Source: Neurospora tetraspora
Taxonomy: Eukaryota; Ascomycota; Sordariomycetes; Sordariales; Sordariaceae
Length of the DNA stretch: 64,000 bases
Direction: 5' to 3'
Assembly: GCF_033439725.1 (NCBI RefSeq)
Contig: NW_026944383.1
Coordinates: 7,254,001 to 7,318,000 of the forward strand
How positions within the stretch are numbered: position 1 is the stretch's first letter; the number at the start of each line of letters is the position of its first letter. Below the pieces are notes generated by a model. It searched no databases. It had not been told where the DNA came from and saw only the letters and a list, made by a program, of their open reading frames with translations. Made by a program: the position numbers and the translations under genes. Below, piece after piece: positions 36,104 to 48,226 of this stretch.

Positions 36104-36758
36104 ACTCTGCCATTGCATTCGGCTGGATTTGGATATCGCATTCCTATTTTTGGGTTGAATCGCATAGAACAGCATGGCAACGATACCCCGAGGGGCGTAG
36201 CGTTAGTTGAAAGATTATTCGGTTTTGTTTTGGATGGACCCTGAACATTAGTCATTAGTCATTCATTAGGAGTTGGACAGTTTGTTTATCCTACGGTCGG
36301 TACCTACTTTACTTGGACTAGGCATCATGGGTTGAGTATGACAGTGAGGGACCTATAGTGCTAGCAGTGTATTATCAATGTAAAACCCTCAACGAGTCTC
36401 GGATACTACTTGTCCAAGAAGATCAAGCCAGTGAGGTTGTCGCGATGTCTTGGCACGCTTGATGGTACCTTGACGGTTCCTGGGGAGTGGATGGAGTACC
36501 CGTTCAATGGACGCACGCCCCCAAGATGTTTAGCAATTAGCGCCATGGTACGTCCCTAGCAAAAATCGACCCCACCTAAAAATTTCGTGGGCAATGTTTT
36601 GGAGTTCGTCCCGACTCCCGCCGTCAGTTGATGCCGCATCCGCATCCCGCATCCGCTTCTCTTTTGGAAACTTTAGGTAGTTTTTCAAATCCACCACTCC
36701 TTCCTCCCCACCAGTCATTCCTTTTTCTCCCCTTCCCCTTCGCTGCGTGTGAGTGAAG
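36104..36758. promoter_or_regulatory. Intergenic region: protease 3' flank and MEF1 promoter
   Basis: 655 bp; nothing coding is supported. The last 80 bases before the MEF1 ATG are pyrimidine-rich. Confidence 0.5.
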
Positions 36759-39343
36759 ATGAGGGTGATTCGGGCTGTTGCTACTCTCCACGCCGGCCGC
36801 GCTGCCGCCGTGCGCCAGGGTGTTCGCTCCGTCAGTCTTGGAGCATGCCGCGCCGCCGTTGAGACGCCGTCCCTCCGGTGGACCGGCTCCCAGCTCGAGA
36901 GCCGCCGTCTGTTCAGCAGGTCCTCCTACCTGAGGAATGCTAACATGACTGCGGCCGAGATTGCGTAAGATATCTCCCGTGAAACGAAAGCTGTCATGCC
37001 ACCGGGCAGCATGCCAGAGCAGCAGACCCGGCTGACAATACGCGCTGTATTTCTCTAGTCTCAAGCAGGCCAAGGAGCTCGCCGCTTCCAACATGACCCC
37101 CGAGGCCGCTGCCGCCCGTATGACCCCCGAGGAGGCCAAGAGACTGGCCCGTGTCCGTAACATTGGTATCGCCGTATGTGAACCCCGAACGCGCCCGAGA
37201 TGAAAGATAAGAGACCGAGGACGAGGACGAGGATAGAAGCTAAACAGCTAGCTACATACAGGCCCACATCGACTCCGGCAAGACCACCGTGACCGAGCGC
37301 ATTCTTTTCTACACCGGCAGAGTCAAGGCCATCCACGAGGTTCGTGGTCGCGATGGTGTCGGCGCCAAGATGGACTCCATGGAACTCGAAAGAGAGAGAG
37401 GTATCACCATCCAGTCTGCCGCTACCTTCGCCGACTGGAAGAAGAAGGAGAAGGGCGTGGAGGAGACCTACCACGTCAACTTGATCGATACCCCCGGCCA
37501 TATCGACTTCACCATCGAGGTCGAGCGTGCCATGAGAGTCCTTGACGGTGCCGTCATGGTTCTCTGCGCCGTCTCTGGTGTCCAGTCCCAGACCATCACC
37601 GTCGACAGACAGATGAAGCGCTACAACGTCCCCCGTATCTCTTTCGTCAACAAGATGGATCGTATGGGTGCCAACCCCTGGAAGGCCGTCGAGCAGATCA
37701 ACACCAAGCTCAAGATCCCCGCCGCCGCTATCCAGGTCCCTATCGGCTCTGAGAAGGAGCTCGAGGGTGTCGTCGACTTGATCGAAATGAAGTGCATCCG
37801 TAACGACGGTCAGCGTGGTGTCAACCTCAAGATCTCCAAGGAAATCCCCGCCGAAATCAAGGAGCTTTGCGAGCAGAAGAGACAGGAGCTTATCGAGAAG
37901 CTTGCCGATGTCGACGACGAGATTGCCGAGATGTTCCTCGAGGAGCAGACCCCTACCCCCGACCAGATCAAGGCCGCCATTCGCCGCGCTACCATCGCCT
38001 GCAAGTTCACCCCCGTCCTCATGGGTTCCGCCATTGCCGACAAGGGTGTCCAGCCCATGCTCGACGCCGTTTGCGACTACCTCCCCAACCCCAACGATAC
38101 CGACAACCTTGCCCTCGACCGCGCCAAGGGCGAGCAGCCCGTCAAGCTCGTTCCTTACAACTCCCTTCCCTTCGTCGGTCTTGCCTTCAAGCTCGAAGAG
38201 AACCCTTACGGCCAGCTCACCTACATGCGTGTCTACCAGGGTTCCCTCAAGAAGGGCGCCTACCTCTACAACTCCCGTGGCAACAAGAAGGTCCGTATCC
38301 CCCGTATCGTTCGTATGCACTCCAATGAAATGGAGGACGTCAACGAGATCGGTGCCGGTGAGATTTGCGCCGTCTTCGGTGTTGACTGTGCTTCCGGCGA
38401 TACCTTCACCGACGGTGGTCTCCCTTACTCCCTGAGCTCCATGTACGTCCCCGACGCCGTCATGTCGCTCAGCATCAAGCCCAAGCGCTCCAGCGACGCC
38501 GACGCCTTCTCCAAGGCCATGAACCGCTTCATGCGTGAGGATCCCACTTTCCGTCTCCACGTCGACGAGGAGTCCGAGGAGACCATCATCAGCGGCATGG
38601 GTGAGTTGCATCTCGAGATTTACGTCGAGCGTCTCCGCCGTGAGTACAAGGTCGAGTGCGAGACCGGCCAGCCCCGCGTCTCTTACCGCGAGACCATCAC
38701 CCAGAAGGCCGAGTTCGACTACCTTCTCAAGCGCCAGTCCGGCGGTCCCGGTGATTACGCCCGCGTCGTCGGCTGGATCGAGCCCAACCCCACCGAGGGC
38801 GAGGACAACCACTTCGAGTCGCGCGTCGTCGGCGGCACCATTCCCGACAAGTACATCTCGGCTTGTCAAAAGGGTTTCCAGGAGGCCTGCATCAAGGGTC
38901 CCCTGCTCGGCCACAAGGTCATCGGCTCCTCCATGGTCGTCACCGACGGTGCCACCCACGTTACCGATTCGTCCGATTACGCCTTCAACCTCGCCGCCCA
39001 GATGGCCTTCGGCAAGGCCTTCGCCGCCGCCGGCGGCCAGGTGCTCGAGCCCCTCATGAAGACCACCATCTCGGCCCCCGCCGAGTTCCAGGGTAACATC
39101 CTCATGCTGATGAACAAGCGCGGCACCATTGTCGACACCGAGGTCGGTGCTGACGAGTTCACCATGGTCGCTGACTGCTCCCTGAACGCCATGTTCGGCT
39201 TCTCAACCCACTTGCGCGCTGCTACCCAGGGCAAGGGCGAGTTCAGCATGGAGTTCAGCCATTACGCTCCTGCGCCGCCTCACCTCCAGAAGGAGTTAGT
39301 GCAAAAGTACCAGAAGGAGCTCGAGGCTAAGCGTACCAAGTAA
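36759..39343 (+). CDS. MEF1: Mitochondrial elongation factor G 1
   Basis: Exons 36759-36964, 37059-37173 and 37262-39343 join to 800 residues. The GTPase catalyses ribosome translocation in mitochondrial translation. The N-terminus ([21 protein letters not shown]...) is an Arg/Ala-rich mitochondrial presequence. GTP-binding motifs follow: G1 AHIDSGKTT at the start of exon 3, G2 [11 protein letters not shown]3 DTPGH, G4 NKMD and G5 GSA. EF-G domains II-V follow to the end, including [14 protein letters not shown] and the C-terminal [18 protein letters not shown] short internal repeat MTPEA/MTPEE lies just before the GTPase domain. Strong codon bias toward C-ending codons fits high expression, and that bias also creates a 632-codon antisense open frame that is not a gene. 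Confidence 0.97.
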
Positions 39344-40325
39344 ACTAAGCTGTATATCAAGTTTTTTTTGGTTAGGCGTTGTTTTCGGCTTGGAAAAGCT
39401 TTGTGTTGCCCGCTCGCCCTTGGGCGCCATGCTCCTTCGTTCTTCTTCGGCCGCTGAAGCTCGGATGAAAGTCGATTCCGAGCGCCGTCTATTCACCCGG
39501 AAGGAAGCCCTCAGATTGGATGGTTGGAGTGAAGACCCTACCTATCATCCTAGACTTCTATCTGGGCATACGGGCCATGCCTGCCTCCTCGTCCAAAATA
39601 TAAACGTCGGAGGGAAGGATATAAAAGGGATATAGACATCTTGATGGATGATGGGTTGATGATAGAAAGGCATAATGATAGCAAAGCTATGTTGGCCTAA
39701 TTGTAACTCTATAGATCACGGCAGCGCAGCGGTTCTCTCTTTCATGGTCTATACACAAATGCGTGTTTGTACAGTTACATAGATCTGTATTTTATGTGTG
39801 ATGATATAAATGGCAATACGTACATGTGTCGGAAGGGTTCTAAAATTCTTGGTTTCATATTTTTGGGTTGGTAGAACAAAAAGCGAACATAATCTCTTCT
39901 CTCCATTTCTCGACGGAAACAAAACACTCTGTGAAGATAGATAGATGGTGGACGTCTCTGACGAAATACAACGGCGGTGTCCTTGTTCGGTTGATAACCT
40001 TTTGGGCAAGGATACCACGAGTATAACTTCCACAGCCAGCTGGTACCCGCAGCTCGCGGTCTGACGGAAGCTCTTGTGTGAATCACGTCATCAACACGGC
40101 AATTGTAGCTATCGTAGGTATTAACAACAATCATTTTTCGACTTCCTCCCTCTATTATGTACAAGGTGTATAGCGGGAGGAAATCGTTCTCATGTAAATG
40201 TCATATAGTACATCATCTAACATCATTTTTTGTTCTTGAGCCGGATACCTAGTAATTTTCAATATCATGACTCATAGCAAGGGCAGGCTGTCTTGGACAG
40301 CCTGCCATCCAATCCCGCTTCCCAC
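39344..40325. other. Intergenic region between convergent MEF1 and LYS12 genes
   Basis: About 980 bp, presumed 3' untranslated regions and spacer. It is relatively AT-rich around 39.75-39.95 kb. No gene is supported. Confidence 0.5.
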
Positions 40326-41503
<1,178 letters not shown>

Positions 41504-43382
41504 TTTTTCTGCTTCAATCGACTTGTAGAGGAGAAAAAGGAAAAGTCTGGAGGAGGGGAAATGCAGATGGAGGAAAAGACAAACTACCGCGATCGGATAG
41601 CTCCAAAAAAAAAGGCGCCATAGTGACTAATGACATGTTGAAAGCCGGGACTAGCCTGTTTGGGAAGTAAACCTGCAGCATTCTCCAGATTTATTGATCG
41701 CTGCGGGCTGTCCCGCAATTTTTCCAGGATGGCCTGTCAGGGTGCATCTCTGGCCTCGGAGACGGAGAATGACAAACCAACGACAGAGATGACAATACTC
41801 GGAGTATCTCCCCAAGAGATGTAATCTTGAAATCGTGGAGAGAGCAGTCCATATATGGCTCTCGGCATCATCAACGCTGCCCATCTTCACGTGTTTCAGT
41901 CAACCATCCAGGTCTACAGGGAGTAATGTTAACGTAGCATGATTTCCACGTGCGAACAGGTGGACGGGACGCCGGCCGTTTTGAGATTTGGGTGTCATGA
42001 TGGAAGTTCAACTCCGTTGTTTATTGCGCCAGGGGTAAACCCAATGCGAAACACTTGCCACTTGAAACATCGTGGGATCGGGTTGAAGGGCGCCGAGCGT
42101 TTGACACGGAGAGCTATCCGCCGGCCACATACAGGATGTATGATCCAGCGAGGTGTGGATGTGTGTTTGTGTCCTGTGTCAAGCCTGCATTATGATGAAC
42201 ATCGAGGCTTGTACGACAACCGACTGGAGGCAGCCAGGCAGAAGAGAAGTGGAAGGCTGACATGTGTGCCCCTGAAACGGATTGTCCCAGTCACAAACTC
42301 ACGACCACCAACACTAGCTAGCACTAACAACCAAAAGCTCTGTTAGACTGTTTGTGATAAGCCAATGGCTTCATGCAAGAGCCTAGGCCAGCACTCAGCC
42401 TTCAGCTTCTGTGGTACCTCGTCGTGAACGTGCCAGTCACTTGTAAGAGTTTTCTTCTCCATCACGATAGTCTCAATGGCAATGTCTGGAAATAGTCTCG
42501 GATTGGTTGGATCGGCCGCCTGGGCAGTGGCCATAACTGGATCCCTATTTCGATCCCAAAGACTCAGCAAAAAAGTCAAGGCCCAAACAGAAGGCGATCC
42601 TGCCACGCTGGTGCATCCGAAAGCTCGTACTGTTGACGGGACAGAAACTCCCTGCCTGGACCTGCAGCGACGTGCACTTGCCAGCATCAGAAGACCCAGC
42701 GCCACATGCGCTATTGCAGCACGACTCCGCTCCCCTGAACTAGCCGTACTTTTTTAAAACATTTGCTCATTAAACGCGCCCGTCACTTATAAACTCTCGA
42801 CTGCCCGGTGGTACCACTTAAATCCGGGGAACTTGCGATATTTGTCTCTTTCTCTGACTTTACCCTTCATCGTTCTGTTCAGTGTTCTTCAACATCCACC
42901 TATAACCTTCCAAGTGTCGCGCACACTCCCGCAACCTTTGCGCAACCATCGCGTCACGTTCTACGGGCATCCCTAACAAACAGCATTTTCCCGATTTCCC
43001 GTCATAGCGTTCGCCAGCTCCACGCGCGTATCGCTTCCCTCGACTGTCCCTGTCTCTCGGGTCAGGATCGTAGCTCCTCATTATTAGTGACGTGGGGAAG
43101 CCGCTTCGAGTCTGTAACAACACGACGACCCCGTGCGCAGGGTCCAGGGGCTTAAAGGAGGCACGCCCGTTTGCCCCGATTCCTCCTTCCCGACGCGACC
43201 ACGATCTTCGACTTCCTTTGAACAACGAACAATCAGATTCCCCTCTCCGAGTCGAGTCGGACTGCCGGCTACAAAACCACAGAAACCAACCGCTCCTGCC
43301 ACCTTGCCACAACCAACACCTCGTGGCCCGACGCTTCTCAACTTCTCCGTTAGGTCTTGCGAGCTCTTGAAAGTCAGCAGCC
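41504..43382. promoter_or_regulatory. Divergent intergenic region, LYS12 / disordered-protein gene
   Basis: About 1.9 kb. Both promoters should lie here. A TGACTAATGAC stretch at about 41622-41632, upstream of LYS12, is near but not identical to the TGACTCA site of the amino-acid starvation regulator CPC1/Gcn4. The 600 bases before 43383 are pyrimidine-rich. Frames around 42.0-42.7 kb have no features and are not called. Confidence 0.4.
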
Positions 43383-45266
43383 ATGAGCGCGGTTAAGAAC
43401 CTTCGGGCTATGTTCGAGCAGAAGGGGGAGACGAGCCCTCCGGATCGTGGGAGGTCACCGGCTATCTCGCCATGTAAGCAGTCTTCCGTTCCGCCATTTT
43501 CTACTTACAATTGTCGCCATTCCCACCACCTGTTTGCCTCTTCTTCAACTGCACCTATCATCTTGGGTCTTGTCATCAACCACAACATCAAACATCTACG
43601 CATGGACTGAACTGATAGCTAACGCCACCGTCAACCTCTAGCTGAGTCTCCTAGGCCTCTGAACAAAATCAAAACGAGCTTCATCGCGGTCGAGAAAGGC
43701 GGAAGAGTCGGGCTTCAACCAGCAGGCAGCAACGACTCCGAGACACCCACACAACGAACTCCAGACGGCCTTGGCGACATCGCAAGCCCTCTTGTTTCAT
43801 CAGAGAAGCCCAATGCCGTTGACCAGATTATGGAAAAAGCACCAGCAGCGGCGAGTCCTGAGGCGAGCCGTATACCGACCGAGTCTCCAGAAGCGAACCG
43901 AAATGCTCAAAATCCAACTGACTCTCCTCAAAAACAACAAGCGCAGAATGTAGAATCTTCAGGTAGCGCACCGGCAGAACCCAAGAGGTTGGAGATAGAT
44001 GGGGCTACTGGCACGTCTACTACGGACAGTGACTCGAAGTCACCAGAGAAGACGAAGGCACCCAATGGAGCCGGGGCTGGCAAAGACAAAGAGACAGATC
44101 CCAGCAAGCCGGCGGCTCGGACCGTCCCGAAGACAACAACAAAGTCGAACCTACCACCTCTTTCAACGTCTGCGGCCAACAAGACAGCAGCTAAGCCTGC
44201 AAAATCCCCCATCACTGCCCAAACGCCCAAGGCGAGAAGCCCTACAACTGCATCCAGTCAGACTCCGGCCAAGACCGCTACCCCGAAGCCTGCGGCAAAG
44301 ACCACGAAGTCTCTCGGTTCCTCGCTAAACAAAAAGCCAGCATCCTTGGCCCCATCGCCCGTCATCACCGGGAGCTCTAAGCCCAAGGCCAAGTCACCTA
44401 CGCGCCCAGTGACTCTCCCAGAACGCCTTACCACTCATACGGCTGCTTCTGGTTCCAAGCTCGGCAATGCGCGCGGCCAGTCGCAGACTCGCGAGCGTGG
44501 TCTTACCCCGGCTAGCCGCTCCTCTAGCAGAGCGAGAGTGCCAACCGCCACCACGTCGGCTCCCAAGACGGCTACCTCGAACCTTAAGAGACAAAACTCG
44601 ACCAACAACCGTCCTCGGCCCAGTCTAGGTGTGCCTGTGAAGCAGACTGCGAAGGATCATCCGCCAACGAAAAAGGAGAAGGAAGTGGACGAGGGATTTT
44701 TGGCACGCATGATGCGTCCAACCGCGGCATCCGCCTCTAAGACCGCCGAGAAGGTTGTCACGTCTCCACCCAGGAGGTCTTCGGCTACCCCAGGACCTGC
44801 CGCGAAGAGAAGTCTCAGCAAGCCACGGACTAAGAAGCCTACTACCAAATCGGCAGCACCATCTGCGGCTACGACCCCGAAACAGTCTCGTGCTAGCTCG
44901 GTCGCGGCCAAGGTTGAACAGGTTGCCACGGCAGAGGAAGCCGTCGAAGCTGCGAAGGCAACAGACGAAGAGGTGCCACTCCCCACCGTGACTGAGACTC
45001 CTCAAGAAGTAGCTCAGCCGGTAGAGGAAGCCACAGAAACCACCCAGGAGGTCTCGGCACCACCCTCGGAGGCGGAGGCTGTCGCTGCTCCTCAAACCCC
45101 CACCTCTGACGTCCATGATGTTAAGGAAGAGACATCAGCTCAGGAAACTGAAGCTGCCACCTCGCCCTCTGCCGAAGTTGCTGATGCCGCCTATGCTGAC
45201 ATCCAGGAGAAGGAAGAGGAGAAGTCTGCCAGCACTCCGGAACCTAAGCATACTTCTGATTCGTAA
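43383..45266 (+). CDS. Intrinsically disordered Ser/Thr/Pro/Lys/Ala-rich protein
   Basis: Exon 1 is 43383-43473 and exon 2 is 43642-45266, giving 571 residues. The N-terminus MSAVKNLRAMFEQKGETSPP and, just past the intron, SESPRPLNKIKTSFIAVEKG look like conserved short motifs of a fungal family. After that the protein is low complexity: many SP/TP sites, basic TPK/KPA repeats, then a conserved-looking island EVDEGFLARMMRPTAASASK near residue 385, and an acidic Glu/Ala-rich C-terminus. The basic-then-acidic composition with many SP/TP sites would suit a phosphoregulated cytoskeletal or nuclear scaffold, but no domain is recognisable and no function is claimed. There is no signal peptide or membrane segment. 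Confidence 0.75.
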
Positions 45267-45924
45267 ACGGAAGCCAGAAATGGTGGATATGATCGCTTTT
45301 TGGCCTGTAGAGTCTTTTAATCACCTTCTATTGCTTGTTCGAGACAGTGAAAGAGGTGGATGCAGTGTTACTGGGTTAGCACGAGTTTCATGATACCTTT
45401 TGTAGGAAGACCACTCACCCGTTTGTAAGGAGTTGGCGACGCATGAAGTATGAATGCATAGAGATAGTCGGTTGCACAGCACCTTGGAGCAGGATGAATT
45501 GATTCGTTTTCTTATCAATATTCGTGGTCTTTAGTTCCACGGTGATAGCCGATGATCTGGTTGTTATATACACAGTATATACAGTAGTAGGCAATCCGCC
45601 AGTTGGGCACCTTGGCTTCATATCTCATCTCACATTTACAAGACACGAACCGAGGATGAGCTGTGCCTTGCCAATGTCCATTCCTTTTTGTGTTTGTACA
45701 GTCTTTTTAAGTCTAGTGTACACTGGAATCACATCCATATCGTACACTGCGCACAGTCATGGTTGGTCCCCTTTCATGTAGGGGTGAATCCTCCCAAGTG
45801 CGGTGACTCTTCCTCCTCTCCTAGCACCCTTCCCTTCCTTCCCATTAATGCCTTCCTTTCCCCAAATCCATGTCCTATCCCAACCATCCACCCTTCAAAC
45901 CCTCCTCCTCCTCCCTGTCACCCT
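45267..45924. other. Intergenic region between convergent genes
   Basis: About 660 bp of 3' flanks. A pyrimidine-rich stretch at about 45.81-45.95 kb precedes the stop of the ribosomal-protein gene. Nothing else is seen. Confidence 0.5.
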
Positions 45925-46410
45925 CTATTTTACCTTGCACAAAACCAACCCACCAACTTTCCTCTCCACCGCCTCCCTAACCTCCAACACACCTCTATCA
46001 GTATTCACAAACAAACACTCCCCCAACTGCAACCCCTTCATATAACCCGCAGGAAAGCCCCTCGCCACACGGTTCAACTCCTCCAAAGAAGCAGTCACCA
46101 ACCTCGACGGCTTCGAAATCGGCTTCAGCGACTTCAAGACGGGCTCCTCGTTCCAGTACTTGAGTCCCACCCACAACCGGCGCGTGGCCACGTTGGCGCT
46201 GGTGACGGGCTCGGGCTCATGCGTCAAAAGGGCCTCGGGCGTGGGCGGGTGAGGACCGCCCCGCGTGACGGAGGAGATGAAGCCTGCGCGGTGCAGGGCC
46301 AGGGCGAGCGCGAGGTTGTATTTGGTGTTGGGCAGGGAGGTCAGGCCCAGACGTGCGCGGGAGGCGTTTTGGAGATGGGAACACATGTTGGTGATTTGTT
46401 GGATGCCCAT
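45925..46410 (-). CDS. MRPS8: Mitochondrial small-subunit ribosomal protein uS8m
   Basis: Single exon, 161 residues, the usual size of fungal uS8m. The protein binds the central domain of mitochondrial 15S/16S rRNA during small-subunit assembly. The N-terminal part contains LPNTKYNLALALALHRAGFISSV, like the bacterial S8 segment where helix 1 contacts the reading of conserved LK.EGFI positions. The C-terminal half, LKPISKPSRLVTASLEELN and GECLFVNTDRGVLEVREAV, matches the S8 signature region ending in a basic VLCKVK. The ATG at 46410 begins the conserved MGIQQITNMCSHLQNA helix; no separate cleavable presequence is evident, as is common for small mitoribosomal proteins. Confidence 0.92.
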   Translation of the reverse strand: MGIQQITNMCSHLQNASRARLGLTSLPNTKYNLALALALHRAGFISSVTRGGPHPPTPEALLTHEPEPVTSANVATRRLWVGLKYWNEEPVLKSLKPISKPSRLVTASLEELNRVARGFPAGYMKGLQLGECLFVNTDRGVLEVREAVERKVGGLVLCKVK

Positions 46411-47127
46411 TTTGGTTGGTTGTGCCCGTGGGGACTTTGAAGTAGAATAGAGGAGTGGAGGGGTATCGAGTGTAAAGAGAGAGAGGTTGGCCGTCGCGTA
46501 GGTCGTCGGTCGGTCGATCGGCTGGTTGGCTTGGCTTGGTCCGAAGTGAGGCAGGCGCTCGGTGATGCGGCGGACTGGGGACCTTGGCGGGATGAAGAGG
46601 AGGAATGCCGGGGATGCGGACTCGGTGCTGTAGCGACGGAGCGTGTCTTGAAGTTAGCGAAGCGTGTCGATAAAGTTTCGCGGGACAACAAAAAGATTGC
46701 ACGCACAAAGATTGGGAGACCGTAGCAGTTGCGCACAGTTGGGTGGCCGTCACGGGTTCGGTGGTCGCAATCGAGGGATTCGAACTTCGGAGGAGCCGTA
46801 AAAACAAGTGGAGGTTTGGGGAGTCGCGAATGCGGCGCGCAACGGAGTCCGGATGCGGATTGCGGTTTCGAGGTCTCGATCGGGTGGTTCCGTTGTGGTG
46901 CCGAATTTTTGTCCCCCTGTCCGCGACCGCCGCCGTACGGGCCTGGCGGGCGTGCGTTTGCTTGGCCGCCGGGGCCGGGTGGAGGACAGGGATGGTTCGA
47001 GAAAGAGCGGGCACTTCACTGAAGAGTGAAGGACCTCCACTGTTCCTTCCAAAGAGTTCACTGCAAAAGAGACCCCTGTTGCCCTGAAAGGCCTCCGCCA
47101 GGCGCCAGAGGGGGCCCGGGCGGGATT
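46411..47127. promoter_or_regulatory. Promoter region of MRPS8
   Basis: About 700 bp upstream of the minus-strand ribosomal-protein gene, up to the insertion site of the TIR element. Overlapping frames on both strands are GC-rich shadows without features. Confidence 0.45.
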
Positions 47128-47136
47128 GAATTGCTA
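47128..47136. repeat. Target-site duplication, left copy
   Basis: GAATTGCTA directly abuts the left inverted repeat and is identical to 47698-47706 on the other side. A 9-bp duplication is typical of Mutator-like (also Merlin-like) transposons. Confidence 0.9.
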
Positions 47137-47197
47137 CGCAAAGGTTAGATGGCTAGTATAGAATTGATGCGTGGCTAGTATAAACCCACTTTTCTGG
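47137..47197 (+). repeat. Left terminal inverted repeat, 61 bp
   Basis: Inverted match to 47637-47697 with two mismatches. It contains GGCTAGTATA at 47151-47160 and 47173-47182. Confidence 0.95.
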
Positions 47198-47636
47198 ATG
47201 TGCAGCCAATCTCTGGCTCCCAACCGCGCCCGCCAACTTTACATCGCTAAGTACATTCGCGCGCGCCCTCTTTCGTGCTTCAATTGAGTTGAAGCTATCG
47301 CTATCTCCGTCGCTATCGTTATCATTGCCGCTGCCACTACTGCTATCAATGGGATCGTTGTTGCGTCGTTTGCGACTTCCTCGTAATCCGCCGCAACGCT
47401 TTCGCTTTTTAGTCTATTGCTCTCCCTTGTCCAGTTTATCGAGAAGCGCATCCCACTTATCCAATTCTTCGGCAAGATAGTAGCAAACGGCGACACCAAT
47501 TCCAATAACTCTGATAACCTCGATAGTACCTTAGGTAATTGACTAGATTGGAGACTCTGGATGACTTCAAAATAACGCGGATTTGGTGATGCGCCTTGTA
47601 AGTTTTCGCACGGCTGACACAGATATGGTTGCGCGG

Positions 47637-47697
47637 CCAGAAAAGTGGGTTTATACTAGCCACGCATCAATTCTATACTAGCCATGTAGCCTTTGCG
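47637..47697 (-). repeat. Right terminal inverted repeat, 61 bp
   Basis: Reverse complement of the left repeat, 59 of 61 positions identical. Confidence 0.95.
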
Positions 47698-47706
47698 GAA
47701 TTGCTA
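47698..47706. repeat. Target-site duplication, right copy
   Basis: GAATTGCTA, identical to 47128-47136, immediately outside the right inverted repeat. Confidence 0.9.
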
Positions 47707-48226
47707 GATGGGGCTTCGAGCTCTCCAGGTTCGGGATGGATCTTCGTTTTTACCCCACCTTTTTTTGGCTTTCCCCTTCCTCGTCAATTGTGAAAGTGTG
47801 ACAGTTGACTTGCTCGTGCTTCTTTCTTGGCATCCCACCTTAAGCGCCCAGGCGGACCATCCAGTGACCATCCAGGACGATGCAACCACCGGGCAAGGTC
47901 ACTTCTACCGGCACCAGGGGTCGCATCACCAACCTATCGAGAGCGCTGGTTGGATGGCTGTGTGCTGATTGCGCCATGGAGTGAGAGCCGATGTGAAGAA
48001 CCAGACCACGGTCTCTGGCAAAGGGAGCAAGGGTAAGGTAGGGTATCGCAAAGACCGGAAGCCGAGTGGCTTTTCTTTGGGTTCCGTCATGTCTGATATT
48101 AGGCGTGATAGTCCTCGGTTGGGAAGCTGAGAAAGTTCTCGTTCTTCCTTTCTATTTTCTCAATTCTTTCTGGTCGTTGTTGTGTTGCTGTGCTGTTTCA
48201 CTCAAGCGAGTTCATTGATCGTAAAG
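47707..48226. promoter_or_regulatory. Promoter and leader of the gene at 48227
   Basis: 520 bp between the transposon and the start codon. It is pyrimidine-rich near 48140-48200. Nothing coding is supported. The transposon may have moved apart elements once shared with MRPS8. Confidence 0.45.

Larger units (their letters stand above)
47137..47697. mobile_element. Non-autonomous TIR DNA transposon (Mutator-like MITE), 561 bp
   Basis: The element has terminal inverted repeats of 61 bp (47137-47197 and 47637-47697) that match at 59 of 61 positions. The outer ends read CGCAAAGG...CCTTTGCG and it is flanked by perfect 9-bp direct repeats GAATTGCTA. Weaker similarity continues about 10 bp further inward. 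Each repeat contains two copies of GGCTAGTATA, which may be transposase-binding sites. The 439-bp core has no transposase; its longest frame (88 codons, minus strand, 47239-47505) has no known features. Base composition is normal with no RIP bias. The 9-bp duplication and long repeats point to Mutator-like elements; Merlin is the alternative. Near-identical ends and intact target duplication imply a fairly recent insertion. Confidence 0.9.

Noticed and set aside
37061-38959. 632-codon open frame on the minus strand
   Set aside because: It is exactly antisense to MEF1 and arises from that gene's strong C-ending codon bias; its own protein is low complexity with no domain.
41622-41632. Possible CPC1/Gcn4 site upstream of LYS12
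   Set aside because: TGACTAATGAC is not the full TGACTCA consensus; too weak to call.
46217-47014. 265-codon minus-strand frame overlapping MRPS8
   Set aside because: Out of frame with MRPS8, Pro/His/Arg-rich and featureless; a GC-rich shadow.
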